From Prevotella sp. (GTDB lineage Bacteria > Bacteroidota > Bacteroidia > Bacteroidales > Bacteroidaceae), in contig JAFZAH010000011.1 in assembly GCA_017548275.1 (NCBI GenBank), positions 56,475 through 120,474 of the forward strand: a DNA stretch of 64,000 nucleotides. Direction: 5' to 3'. Below the pieces are notes generated by a model. The model made no database searches. It was given only the letters and a program-made list of their open reading frames with translations, and was not told the DNA's origin. The position numbers were made by a program, and so were the translations under genes. Positions 22,017 to 30,739 of this stretch are shown here, piece after piece. Position 1 is the first letter of the stretch. The number at the start of each line of letters is the position of its first letter.

Positions 22017-24284
22017 ATGAAAAAATTTTTAACCTTATCTTTTCTGCTCTGCGTATTTTTGCAGACAATGGCGTATGAATGGACCGACGGCAATGGTGTG
22101 TCATGGACTTTTACTGTCAATGGCTCGAAAGCGACCATCACTGAGTGCTCTATACATGATGGAGATGTGAGCATTCCCTCCAAAGTCTATCTTGATGAAA
22201 AGGAATATACCGTGACAAGTATCGGTCGTTTGGTGTTTGAACACTCTTCTCTGACGAGCGTGACCATTCCGAAAAGCGTGACAAGCATCGGCTATGATGC
22301 GTTTTACAGTTGTGAATACTTGTCAAAAGTATATATTTATGACCTTACCGCATGGTGCAAAATCAGTTTCTACAATAATGCTTCCAATCCCTTGATCAAC
22401 GGCGGGCATCTTTACCTTGATAATACAGAAATTACAAATTTAGTAATCCCCTCGGGTGTGAAAAGCATCAGCAATTATGCTTTCATAGGTGGCACCGGCC
22501 TGACGAGTGTGACCATTCCGAAGAGCGTGACGAGCATCGGCGAATCTGCTTTCGATTGGTGTTCCAATCTGACGGAAGTGATTGTTTCTGATATCGCCGC
22601 ATGGTGTCGTATCAGTTTTGGTAATCCTGATGCTAATCCTTTATCTTACGCCAAACATCTATTTTATAATAATGCGAATACGGAAATCACAGACTTAGTA
22701 ATTCCCGGGGGCGTGACGAGCATCAACGATTATGCGTTCTATAATTGCAGCAATCTGACGAGCGCGACCATACCTGAGGGAGTGGCGAGTATCGGGTCCT
22801 CTGCGTTCTATGGCTGTACCAACTTGACGAGGGTGACCATCTATGACGGGGTGACAAGCATCGGTGATTCTGCGTTCCGCATGTGCACTAACTTGTCGGA
22901 CTTGACCATCCCCTCGAGTGTGACGAGTATCGCCAATTTTGCCTTTTATAATTGTATCTGCCTGACAAGTGTGAAAGTTCTCGTCAATGACATGGCGGCA
23001 TTTTGCAATAACCAAGTGATAGGTCAGATAAGATTGAGGTTGAATCATCCTGTTCAATTAATAGACAGCGATGGCAATGAAATCACCGAGTTGGTAATTC
23101 CCGACGGCGTGGAGTCTATCGGTAATTACGCTTTCTGGGACTGCAAAGGCCTGACGAGCGTGACCATACCCGAGGGCGTGACGAGCGTCGGCTCTTATGC
23201 GTTCGCTTATTGTTCCGGCCTGACAAGCGTGACCATACCCGAGGGTGTGACGAGTATCGGCAATGGTGCGTTCGAAGGCTGCATCCACCTGACGAATATG
23301 ACCTTCCCTTTGAGCCTGACGAGCATCGGCGTTGGCGCGTTCCTTGGCTGCTTCAGTCTGACGAAAGTGATTGTGCCTGATATCGCCGCATGGTGTCATA
23401 TCAATTTTGGTAATCCTGCTGCCAATCCTTTATCTTACGCCAAACATCTATTTTATAATAATGCGAATACGGAAATCACAGACTTAGTAATTCCCGGGGG
23501 CGTGACGAGCATCAACGATTATGCGTTCTATTATTGCTCTGGTTTGACGAGTGTGACCATACCAGATGGTGTGACGAGCATCGGCAATTATGCGTTCAAT
23601 TTTTGCTCTGGTTTGACGAGCGTGACCATACCAGATGGTGTGACGAGCATCGGCAGGAGTGCGTTCGAAGGCTGCTCCGGCCTTACGAGCGTGACCATAC
23701 CCTCGAGCGTGACGAGCATCGACAATGGTGCGTTCTCTGACTGCTCCGGCTTGACGAGCGTGACCATCGAAGAGGGCGTGACAAGCATCGGCAATTATGC
23801 GTTCTTGGGTTGCTCCGGCCTGACAAGCGTGACCATCCCCTCGAGCGTGACGAGCATCGGCAATTCTGCGTTCCGTGTCTGCTCCAGTTTGAAGAGCGTG
23901 ACCATCCCCGAGGGTGTGACGAGCATCGGCGATTATGCATTCAATGACTGCTCCAGCCTGACGAGTGTCTATTGCTATATAAAGACACCTTTGGAAATCA
24001 CAAAAAATGCTTTCACCAACCGCGCCAATGCCACGCTCTATGTGCCTTACGGATGCAAGAGTGCTTATCAAAATGCCTATTGTTGGAAAGAATTCAAAGA
24101 AATCGTCGAGAAGGAAGATACCGGCGAGTCATCGGGCATCATCACAAACATAGCGGCCCCCGACAATGGTGAAATCCGTGTATATGGCGTGAATGGCCAG
24201 TTACAACCCGCATTGCGCCCTGGCGTGAACATCATCAGGATGAGCGACGGCACAACCAGAAAAGTATTAGGACAAAGACATTAA
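22017..24284 (+). CDS. BspA-like leucine-rich-repeat surface protein
   Basis: 755 residues. Signal peptide MKKFLTLSFLLCVFLQTMA, then about 20 LRR_5 (BspA/TpLRR) repeats of roughly 23 residues with the pattern LTSVTIPxxVTSIGxxAFxxCSG. A C-terminal segment (about 690-755) GEIRVYGVNGQLQPALRPGVNIIRMSDGTT is the short sorting-tail type used by Prevotella surface proteins. Relatives bind fibronectin, fibrinogen or host receptors, and some are simply surface scaffolds; binding here is unproven. A 108-bp internal duplication is exact. Base composition is more AT-rich than its neighbours. Confidence 0.92.
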   Translation: MKKFLTLSFLLCVFLQTMAYEWTDGNGVSWTFTVNGSKATITECSIHDGDVSIPSKVYLDEKEYTVTSIGRLVFEHSSLTSVTIPKSVTSIGYDAFYSCEYLSKVYIYDLTAWCKISFYNNASNPLINGGHLYLDNTEITNLVIPSGVKSISNYAFIGGTGLTSVTIPKSVTSIGESAFDWCSNLTEVIVSDIAAWCRISFGNPDANPLSYAKHLFYNNANTEITDLVIPGGVTSINDYAFYNCSNLTSATIPEGVASIGSSAFYGCTNLTRVTIYDGVTSIGDSAFRMCTNLSDLTIPSSVTSIANFAFYNCICLTSVKVLVNDMAAFCNNQVIGQIRLRLNHPVQLIDSDGNEITELVIPDGVESIGNYAFWDCKGLTSVTIPEGVTSVGSYAFAYCSGLTSVTIPEGVTSIGNGAFEGCIHLTNMTFPLSLTSIGVGAFLGCFSLTKVIVPDIAAWCHINFGNPAANPLSYAKHLFYNNANTEITDLVIPGGVTSINDYAFYYCSGLTSVTIPDGVTSIGNYAFNFCSGLTSVTIPDGVTSIGRSAFEGCSGLTSVTIPSSVTSIDNGAFSDCSGLTSVTIEEGVTSIGNYAFLGCSGLTSVTIPSSVTSIGNSAFRVCSSLKSVTIPEGVTSIGDYAFNDCSSLTSVYCYIKTPLEITKNAFTNRANATLYVPYGCKSAYQNAYCWKEFKEIVEKEDTGESSGIITNIAAPDNGEIRVYGVNGQLQPALRPGVNIIRMSDGTTRKVLGQRH
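22635..23531 (+). repeat. Exact 108-bp internal duplication in the LRR gene
   Basis: Bases 22635-22742 are identical to 23424-23531 (offset 789, a multiple of three), coding NPLSYAKHLFYNNANTEITD and the residues after it. Similarity continues upstream with scattered differences, pointing to recent duplication or gene conversion of a repeat block. Confidence 0.9.
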
Positions 24285-24296
24285 ACCATCAAAAAT

Positions 24297-25100
24297 ATGA
24301 AAACTGTCATTTTAGCCGGCGGCTTCGGCACAAGACTGTCGGAATACACCAAAGTGATTCCGAAACCCATGGTAGAGATAGGCGGCAAGCCCATTCTCTG
24401 GCACATCATGAACCACTATGCCCACTATGGCTACAAGGATTTCGTCATCGCCCTGGGCTATAAAGGTGAGGTCATCAAAAACTATTTCCTGCAATACTAT
24501 GCGCAGAACAACGACTTCACCATCGACCTGAGCACCGGCAAGGTGAGTTATATACAAGAGCACACACAAGACTGGCGGGTGACGCTCGTCGATACCGGCG
24601 CTGCCTCGTTGACGGGCGGACGTATCCTGCGGCTGAAAGACATCATTGGCAATGAGGATTTCATGGTGACTTACGGCGATGCCGTGTCGGATGTGAACAT
24701 CGCGCAACTGGTGGAGAAATACCGCCAGTCGAAGACGTTGGCCGTGGTCACCGCCGTTCATCCTACAGCCCGTTTCGGCGAGATACAGATTGATGACGAC
24801 GACTTCGTGCGCTCATTCAAGGAGAAACCGCAGGTCAACCAAGGATGGATCAACGGCGGATTCTTCGTGCTCAGCCCACGGGTGTTCGATTATATCGGCA
24901 ACGACCTGACCACCTTCGAGCGCGAACCGCTGGAACGGCTGGCAGCCGAGGGACAGTTGAAAACCTACCGTCACGAAGGTTTCTGGCAGTGCATGGACAC
25001 CGTCCGCGACCGCGACCTCCTCAACCAAATGTGGGACGAAGGCAACGCGCCGTGGAGCCTCACCCCCAACCCCTCTCCAAGGGGCGAGGGGTGTGAATAG
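24297..25100 (+). CDS. rfbF: Glucose-1-phosphate cytidylyltransferase
   Basis: 267 residues. LAGGFGTRL (residues 6-14) and PKPMVEIGGKPILWHIM are the nucleotidyltransferase signature, and DFTIDLSTG, HTQDWRVTLVDTG and GWINGGFFVL are specific to the CDP-glucose enzyme. Makes CDP-glucose from CTP and glucose-1-phosphate. The last dozen residues, SLTPNPSPRGEGCE, are read from a dispersed intergenic repeat and are not part of the conserved fold. No CDP-glucose 4,6-dehydratase with a clear signature is seen next to it; the SDR at 26165 is the nearest candidate partner. Confidence 0.9.
   Translation: MKTVILAGGFGTRLSEYTKVIPKPMVEIGGKPILWHIMNHYAHYGYKDFVIALGYKGEVIKNYFLQYYAQNNDFTIDLSTGKVSYIQEHTQDWRVTLVDTGAASLTGGRILRLKDIIGNEDFMVTYGDAVSDVNIAQLVEKYRQSKTLAVVTAVHPTARFGEIQIDDDDFVRSFKEKPQVNQGWINGGFFVLSPRVFDYIGNDLTTFEREPLERLAAEGQLKTYRHEGFWQCMDTVRDRDLLNQMWDEGNAPWSLTPNPSPRGEGCE
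25057..25096. repeat. Dispersed repeat forming the C-terminus of the cytidylyltransferase
   Basis: GCCTCACCCCCAACCCCTCT and the following CCAAGGGGCGAGGGG match the repeats at 28696-28735, 48391-48430, 51793-51864 and 53099-53171, here in reverse orientation and overlapping the end of a gene. Confidence 0.75.
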
Positions 25101-25206
25101 TCCGCAAATTGGGTGGTATTGTCCAAACTCCTACACTCCTGAACTCCTAAATAAGTATTTCTATACTCCCAAACTCCTACACTCCTGAACTCCAAAAATC
25201 AAACCA

Positions 25207-26019
25207 ATGGCTACATACGACATACGACCGCTGCAAATGCGCATGCTGAAAATCATGGAAGTGTTAGATAAGACCTTCCGTGAGCATGATATCCGTTACG
25301 GCATCTTTAACGGCAGTCTGCTGGGCGCCGTCCGTCACAAGGGCTTCATCCCTTGGGACGACGACATGGATATCGTGATGCCACGCCCTGATTACGAGAG
25401 GTTCATCGAGCACTGCCAAGAGTGGTTGCCCGAACCTTACGAGTTCGTGTGTCCCGAGAACGACAAGGCCTATCCCCTGCCTTTCGGCAAGGTGCAAGAC
25501 GCCTCGACGACACTCATCGAAAGGCTCCACCTCAGTTATCTCGGTGGCATCTACGTCGATGTCTTCCCGCTCGACGCGGTACCCTCGAATATCATCCGAC
25601 GGAAGTTGCACCAAGGACGGTATGCGTTTCTGCGACAAGCGCTCTATTGGATTCACCGCGACCCCTACCGCCATGGGCACGGGCCCAGTTCATGGATACC
25701 TCTGCTCACCCGTAAACTGACCACCATGGAGTCGTTGCAGAAGAAGATACGCAAGGTGCTCACCCGCTATGATTACGACAAGGCGGAGTTGGTGAACGAT
25801 TACACCGAGGGACCACACGGGGTCATGCCCAAGTCTGTCCATGGCGTGTTCGCGCCCTATGTGTTCGAGGGGAAGACCTTCATGGGCATCAAAGACTATG
25901 ACACGTATCTCACGCAGATTTACGGTGATTATATGAAGATTCCCGACGGTGAGCATCAGAAACAGCACAACTTCCACATCCTCGACCTCAACCTGCCCTA
26001 CCGGGAGTATAAGGGTTGA
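25207..26019 (+). CDS. LicD-family phosphotransferase
   Basis: 270 residues. YGIFNGSLLGAVRHKGFIPWDDDMDIVMPR (read in parts: GSLLGAVRHKGFIPWDDD and DIVMPR) is the LicD nucleotidyltransferase-like core with the metal-binding acidic run; VDVFPLDAVP follows. Family members attach phosphocholine or other phospho-substituents, using CDP-linked donors, to surface glycans. Placement directly after a CDP-sugar synthase fits decoration of an envelope polymer. Confidence 0.85.
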   Translation: MATYDIRPLQMRMLKIMEVLDKTFREHDIRYGIFNGSLLGAVRHKGFIPWDDDMDIVMPRPDYERFIEHCQEWLPEPYEFVCPENDKAYPLPFGKVQDASTTLIERLHLSYLGGIYVDVFPLDAVPSNIIRRKLHQGRYAFLRQALYWIHRDPYRHGHGPSSWIPLLTRKLTTMESLQKKIRKVLTRYDYDKAELVNDYTEGPHGVMPKSVHGVFAPYVFEGKTFMGIKDYDTYLTQIYGDYMKIPDGEHQKQHNFHILDLNLPYREYKG

Positions 26020-26160
26020 CAATTCATAATTCATAATTCATAATTCACAATTCACAAATATCTCCCCCTCCCTTGTGGAGGGCCGGGGTGGGTTTAGTTC
26101 ATCATTCACAAATATCTCCCCCTCCCTTGGGGAGGGCCGGGGTGGGTTTAATTTATAATT
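26020..26160. repeat. Tandem intergenic repeat (two 53-bp-scale units plus AATTCAT units)
   Basis: Four AATTCATAATTCATA-type units are followed by two near-identical copies of CATTCACAAATATCTCCCCC plus CTCCCTTGTGGAGGGCCGGGG and a GTGGGTTTA tail; the copies differ by one or two bases. The gap has no gene. Confidence 0.8.
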
Positions 26161-26164
26161 CTAT

Positions 26165-27250
26165 ATGATTTTACACGACGACATCAATTACACGCTCAAC
26201 AAACTCTCAGACGACGAGCGCGCACGATTCAAAGACTCCACCGTGCTTATCACGGGTTGCGCCGGATTCCTCGGCTATTACTTCATGAATTTCTTCGACC
26301 AGACGGCCGAGACATTGGGCATCAAGAAAATCATCGGACTTGACAACTTCATGCTCGGTTATCCCGAATGGGTGAAGAAACTGGAACAGAAACCGCATTT
26401 CAACATCCAGAAATTCGACATCATCCGCGACAAGATTGCCGACATCGACGGTGCCGACGAGGCTGACTATATCATCCACATGGCATCCATCGCCTCGCCC
26501 ATGTTCTACCGTCAGTATCCCATCGAGACGCTCGACGCCAACATCTGGGGACTGCGCTCGCTGCTCGACTTCTACAGCCAGCGGTCCATTCGCGGATTCC
26601 TCTTCTACTCTTCGAGCGAACTCTACGGCGACCCCGACCCCGCTCACGTGCCCACTTCCGAGGATTACAACGGCAATGTGTGTCCCACTGGTCCCCGTGC
26701 GTGCTACGATGAGTCGAAACGCTTCGGCGAGACCATGTGCATGCTCTTCGCCCAGAAATATGACATGCCCATCGGTGTGGCGCGCCCCTTCAACAACTAC
26801 GGACCGGGCATGCGCATCGGCGACAAACGGGTGCCGGCCGACTTCGCATTGGCCATTATGCAAAACAAGGACATCGAGATACTCTCCGACGGTTCGCCTA
26901 CCCGCACTTTCTGCTATATCGCGGACTCCATCTGCGGTTACCTGAAGATTCTGCTCCACGGCGCATACGGCTATTACAACATCGGTATCGAGAAACCCGA
27001 AATATCTATCGCCCAACTGGCTGAGATCTACGCCAAGGCTGGTAAAGAGATATTCGGATACACAGGCCAGGTGAAATACGCCGTTTCCGAGGACAAGGAG
27101 TATCTGACCAACAATCCGCAGCGACGCTGTCCGAACATCGACAAGGCCCGCCGCGAACTGGGTTACGACCCCACCATCTATGTGGAAGAGGGTGTGGCAC
27201 GCTTCCTGCAATACCTGAAAGAGAGCGAGGAGGGCGAATACTCATGGTAA
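26165..27250 (+). CDS. NAD-dependent nucleotide-sugar epimerase/decarboxylase (extended SDR)
   Basis: 361 residues. TVLITGCAGFLGYYF carries the NAD-binding GxxGxxG; HMASIASPMFYRQYP, YSSSELYGDPD and CYDESKRFGE (Tyr-x3-Lys) plus RPFNNYGPGMRIGDKRVPADF resemble UDP-glucuronate decarboxylases and related 4,6-dehydratase-like enzymes. Substrate is open: a CDP- or UDP-sugar is likely from its neighbours. It overlaps the start of the next gene by seven bases, so the two products probably act in sequence. Confidence 0.85.
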   Translation: MILHDDINYTLNKLSDDERARFKDSTVLITGCAGFLGYYFMNFFDQTAETLGIKKIIGLDNFMLGYPEWVKKLEQKPHFNIQKFDIIRDKIADIDGADEADYIIHMASIASPMFYRQYPIETLDANIWGLRSLLDFYSQRSIRGFLFYSSSELYGDPDPAHVPTSEDYNGNVCPTGPRACYDESKRFGETMCMLFAQKYDMPIGVARPFNNYGPGMRIGDKRVPADFALAIMQNKDIEILSDGSPTRTFCYIADSICGYLKILLHGAYGYYNIGIEKPEISIAQLAEIYAKAGKEIFGYTGQVKYAVSEDKEYLTNNPQRRCPNIDKARRELGYDPTIYVEEGVARFLQYLKESEEGEYSW

Positions 27251-28500
27251 TCACTGTTTTCGGACTCGGATTCGTAGGACTGACCACCGCTTTGGGTTTT
27301 TCCGAGTATGGTCATACGGTCTATGGCGTGGAAATCAACCCCGAGCGGCTCGACACCATCCGCCAGAGACGCCTCCCGTTCTTGGAGCCGGGACTCGACG
27401 AGGCACTCGTACGACACCTTGACAACCGCTTCTTCCCCATCAGCGCCGACCAATTGGCCGAGGCAGTCAAGCAAAGCGACTGCGTCTATTACTGCGTGGG
27501 CACACCCTACGGCAAGGACGGGCAAGCCGACCTGACCTACCTGCTCACCGCCATCGACCAGACCATCGAGGTGCGCGACGCCGACCGTTATCAGGTGCTC
27601 GTGGTGAAATCGACCATCCCGCCATCGACCACCTCGCAGAAAATCATCCCCCACCTCCAAGCGAAAGGGTTGAAGGTGGGCGAAGATTTAGGCGTGGCCA
27701 ACAATCCCGAGTTTCTGCGCGAAGGTCATTGCTGGGACGATTTCATCCATGCTGACCGCATCGTGCTCGGCGTGAGCGACGACCGTTCCGCCAAGGTGCT
27801 TCGTCAGGTCTATGCCACCGTCGAAGAACCCGTCTTCTGCGTGTCGCTCAATACGGGTGAGTTTATCAAATACCTCTCCAACACACTGCTTGCCACGCTC
27901 ATCAGTTACAGCAATGAGATGAGTATCGTGGCCGACACCATCGGCGGCATCGACACCGCCGAGGCGTTCCGCATCCTCCACATGGACAAACGGTGGGGCG
28001 GCGCCACGATGGCCTCCTATGTCTATCCCGGCTGCGGCTACGGCGGCTACTGCTTGCCCAAAGACACCAACGCCCTCTATGCCGTGACGCGTACCGCGGG
28101 TTTCGACGCGAAGATACTCCATCATGTCATCGACACCAACGACCACATGCCCGAGTTTATCGCACAGAAAATCATCCGTGCCATCGGACCTGACAAACAG
28201 CAGCGCATCGGCATCCTCGGCCTGTCGTTCAAACCTGGCAGCGACGATGTGCGCGACACACCCAGCGCGAAAATCATCAAGGCATTGATTGAGGCGAGCT
28301 ATCAGAATATCTGCGGCTATGACCCCGTGGCCATCGATGAGTTCCGTCGTCATTACGCCTTGCCCATCGACTATATTTCCGACTACGACGACATCCTACG
28401 ACAGTCGCAATCGCTCGTCATCACCACCGCATGGCCCGAGTTTGCCGACGTTCGTCAGCGCACCGACCGCCCCGTCATCGATTGCAGGTATATGCTTTGA
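27244..28500 (+). CDS. UDP-glucose/GDP-mannose 6-dehydrogenase family
   Basis: 418 residues. N-terminal FGLGFVGLTTALGF NAD site; central substrate-binding helix with NTLLATLISYSNE; GCGYGGYCLPKD contains catalytic Cys270; C-terminal NAD-like domain GILGLSFKPGSDDVRDTPS. Oxidises a nucleotide sugar to the uronic acid in two NAD-dependent steps. Together with the preceding SDR this could give a UDP-glucuronate to UDP-xylose type route, which is inference. Confidence 0.92.
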   Translation: MVITVFGLGFVGLTTALGFSEYGHTVYGVEINPERLDTIRQRRLPFLEPGLDEALVRHLDNRFFPISADQLAEAVKQSDCVYYCVGTPYGKDGQADLTYLLTAIDQTIEVRDADRYQVLVVKSTIPPSTTSQKIIPHLQAKGLKVGEDLGVANNPEFLREGHCWDDFIHADRIVLGVSDDRSAKVLRQVYATVEEPVFCVSLNTGEFIKYLSNTLLATLISYSNEMSIVADTIGGIDTAEAFRILHMDKRWGGATMASYVYPGCGYGGYCLPKDTNALYAVTRTAGFDAKILHHVIDTNDHMPEFIAQKIIRAIGPDKQQRIGILGLSFKPGSDDVRDTPSAKIIKALIEASYQNICGYDPVAIDEFRRHYALPIDYISDYDDILRQSQSLVITTAWPEFADVRQRTDRPVIDCRYML

Positions 28501-28624
28501 TTCTTTAGTAGTTAAAGAAGTTAAGGAAGTTACCGCTCACTGCGTTCGCTAAGAAGTTAAAGCCAATACTTAGGAGTTCGGGAGTTCAGGAGTTCAGGAG
28601 TTCAGACAATACCACTCTAAAGGT
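28501..28624. repeat. Cluster of short dispersed repeats
   Basis: GTTAAAGAAGTTAAGGAAGT (also near 8460, 48325 and 58318) is followed by GGAGTTCAGGAGTTCAGGAG (also near 46085, 51740 and 52975). No gene. Confidence 0.6.
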
Positions 28625-30655
28625 TTAGGGTAGAGGGTATAGGGTTCTATTAGCGAAGTAATCTCTTGCTCCCTGCTCCTTGCACCCTTTGTATTCACTC
28701 CCCTCGCCCTTTGGAGAGGGGTTGGGGGTGAGGCTTTTTCTATAAAGATACTCCGCCGTCTGCACCATCGAGAAAGCGTAGTCTTTGAGTGCGTCGAAAC
28801 GGGTATCGGACGAGGCGGACGACAGCGAACCGTCGGCTTTCACATCGTAATAGAAATATTTGTCGGCCTGATTGTTGTAGATGAAACATGCGGCAGAGTC
28901 GCGCCCCACAATCTGCGTGTCGGAGGTATAGAACAATTGGTCGCGCTTCTGGTGCAACAGATCCTGCCCGAAACCGTCGAAATCATAACTGATGCCCATC
29001 ATCCCTAACAAGGTGGGCATCACGTCCACCTGCGTGGCTAATCCCTCGTACAAACCATTCTCCACACCCGGTCCGAAGATGATGAGCGGGATGTGATTGT
29101 ATGACTGCGGCAACTCCGCCTCGGTCTTTCCCACCAGTTTGCCATGGTCGGCCAGTATCACGAAGATGGTGTTGGCATACCATGGTTGTTTTTGGGCATC
29201 TTTCAAAAACTCACCGATGCAATAGTCGGAATATTCCACAATCTGCGTCTCAGGGTCGGAGGTGCGGGGGTGGAACCACTCGGGGATGATATAAGGAGGA
29301 TGATTGCTGACGGTGAGCAGGGTGGCAAAGAACGGGTCGGGACCGAGCGACGCGTTGTTGATTACTTTCATCGCATAATCGAAGAGGAAACGGTCGGGCA
29401 CACCAAAGGCATTGACGCGCTCGCTTCTGGGATAATCCTCCTGGGCATAGACCTCGTCATAACCATTGGTGCGGAAGAAGGCGTTCATATTGTCGTACTG
29501 TGCCTCGTGGGTCATGAAAAACATATTGTGATATCCCTCGGCTTTCAAGATGGTAGGCAGTCCGCTGCGGCGGGGTGTGACCGTGCCTTTCATCAGGTTG
29601 CGGAACATCAGTGCCGGATAGGAGTAGAGTGTGGCTGTGAGACCGTGATTGGTGTGGATGCCGGCAGAATAGCATCGTGTGAACGCCATCGAGTGGTGAT
29701 AGAGCGTGTCGAGCGTGGGGGTGAGTCCGGCCTGCGCCCCAAACGAGTTCAGGAAATCGGCCGACATCGACTCCATTAGTATCATCACCACATTGGGATG
29801 TTGACGTTCTCTGTCGGCTGTGACATGACGGTGCAGCACGGCTGTGCTGTCCACTTGTCCCTCAATTCCCAGATAGGCGCGGCTCTTGGTGATGGCGTCT
29901 TGATAAGGCATGAGTTGCAACTCGCGGTTTTCCTTGCGCATGTCATCCAACATCGACGTGAGCAGGTTGAAAGCGGGATTGATGCCCAACTGGTTGAGGA
30001 AGGGGTCGTCGCAATAATATGCCTGACTGATTTTGATGGGGTTATAGCCGCGCCGCCCCCGAATGCCGAAGAGGCAGAGGAAGACGAGCACACAGGCTAT
30101 GCCGCACCTGATTAACAACTTACGCCATGAGTGCGATGAACGCGATGATGATTCGATGCGATAGCACATATGGCGACGCCAACGGCGCAGGAAGATGACA
30201 AACAGCACCATCGCCACGACATACGCCAGGATATAAGGCAGGTAAGTGGTCTCGCCAAAGACCATGCCGGCGGTAGTGCCCGCATAGCCGAACCATCCGA
30301 AGATGCTGGAATCGAGGTTCTTGAAGAAATAGGCGAAATAGGGTATATTACCCGCTGACGCCATGAACACCAAACCATAGAAAACACCAAACCAGATGTT
30401 TGCAAGACGGAGCAGCCAACGATGGTAAAAACGGAACAATGCTGCTATCAACAACAGTACCAGCGGCACTATCATGATATAACAAGCGATGACATTGTCG
30501 AACCATACGCCTTTGACAAAGGCCGTGAGATGACTCGCGTGGCTGTCGCCAATCATGCCGCCCAGCACCAGATATTGCACGAAGCGGAACAACGACATGA
30601 TAATCAGCGCGGCGATATGTACGCCTAAAAGATATTGGATGATTCGTTTGAACAT
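28625..30655 (-). CDS. LtaS-like sulfatase-fold phosphoglycerol transferase
   Basis: 676 residues. Five predicted N-terminal membrane helices (to about residue 200) and a periplasmic alkaline-phosphatase-like domain: VVMILMESMSADF (metal-binding Glu), AGIHTNHGLTATLYSYP (nucleophile Thr), DHGKLVG and YNHIPLIIFGPG. Similar to LTA synthase/OpgB-type enzymes that move phosphoglycerol or phosphoethanolamine to envelope glycans or lipids. The last ~30 residues (SLTPNPSPKGEGSEYKGCKE and beyond) derive from a dispersed repeat and unrelated intergenic DNA. Downstream of an MBOAT gene on the same strand. Confidence 0.85.
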   Translation of the reverse strand: MFKRIIQYLLGVHIAALIIMSLFRFVQYLVLGGMIGDSHASHLTAFVKGVWFDNVIACYIMIVPLVLLLIAALFRFYHRWLLRLANIWFGVFYGLVFMASAGNIPYFAYFFKNLDSSIFGWFGYAGTTAGMVFGETTYLPYILAYVVAMVLFVIFLRRWRRHMCYRIESSSRSSHSWRKLLIRCGIACVLVFLCLFGIRGRRGYNPIKISQAYYCDDPFLNQLGINPAFNLLTSMLDDMRKENRELQLMPYQDAITKSRAYLGIEGQVDSTAVLHRHVTADRERQHPNVVMILMESMSADFLNSFGAQAGLTPTLDTLYHHSMAFTRCYSAGIHTNHGLTATLYSYPALMFRNLMKGTVTPRRSGLPTILKAEGYHNMFFMTHEAQYDNMNAFFRTNGYDEVYAQEDYPRSERVNAFGVPDRFLFDYAMKVINNASLGPDPFFATLLTVSNHPPYIIPEWFHPRTSDPETQIVEYSDYCIGEFLKDAQKQPWYANTIFVILADHGKLVGKTEAELPQSYNHIPLIIFGPGVENGLYEGLATQVDVMPTLLGMMGISYDFDGFGQDLLHQKRDQLFYTSDTQIVGRDSAACFIYNNQADKYFYYDVKADGSLSSASSDTRFDALKDYAFSMVQTAEYLYRKSLTPNPSPKGEGSEYKGCKEQGARDYFANRTLYPLP
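28696..28735. repeat. Dispersed repeat forming part of the sulfatase C-terminus
   Basis: CACTCCCCTCGCCCTTTGGA and the following GAGGGGTTGGGGGTGAGGCTT; translated on the minus strand it gives LTPNPSPKGEG, nearly the same peptide as at the end of the cytidylyltransferase. Confidence 0.8.
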
Positions 30656-30739
30656 ATTTAGATTTGAGATTTGAGGTTTGAGGTTTAGGGTGGTTCTAGG
30701 ATTTTCTAGGATTTTCTAGAGGTTCTAGATATTCCTAGA

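Noticed and set aside
22017-24284. CRISPR or minisatellite interpretation of the short repeats
   Set aside because: They are codon-phased leucine-rich repeats in a protein with signal peptide and sorting tail.
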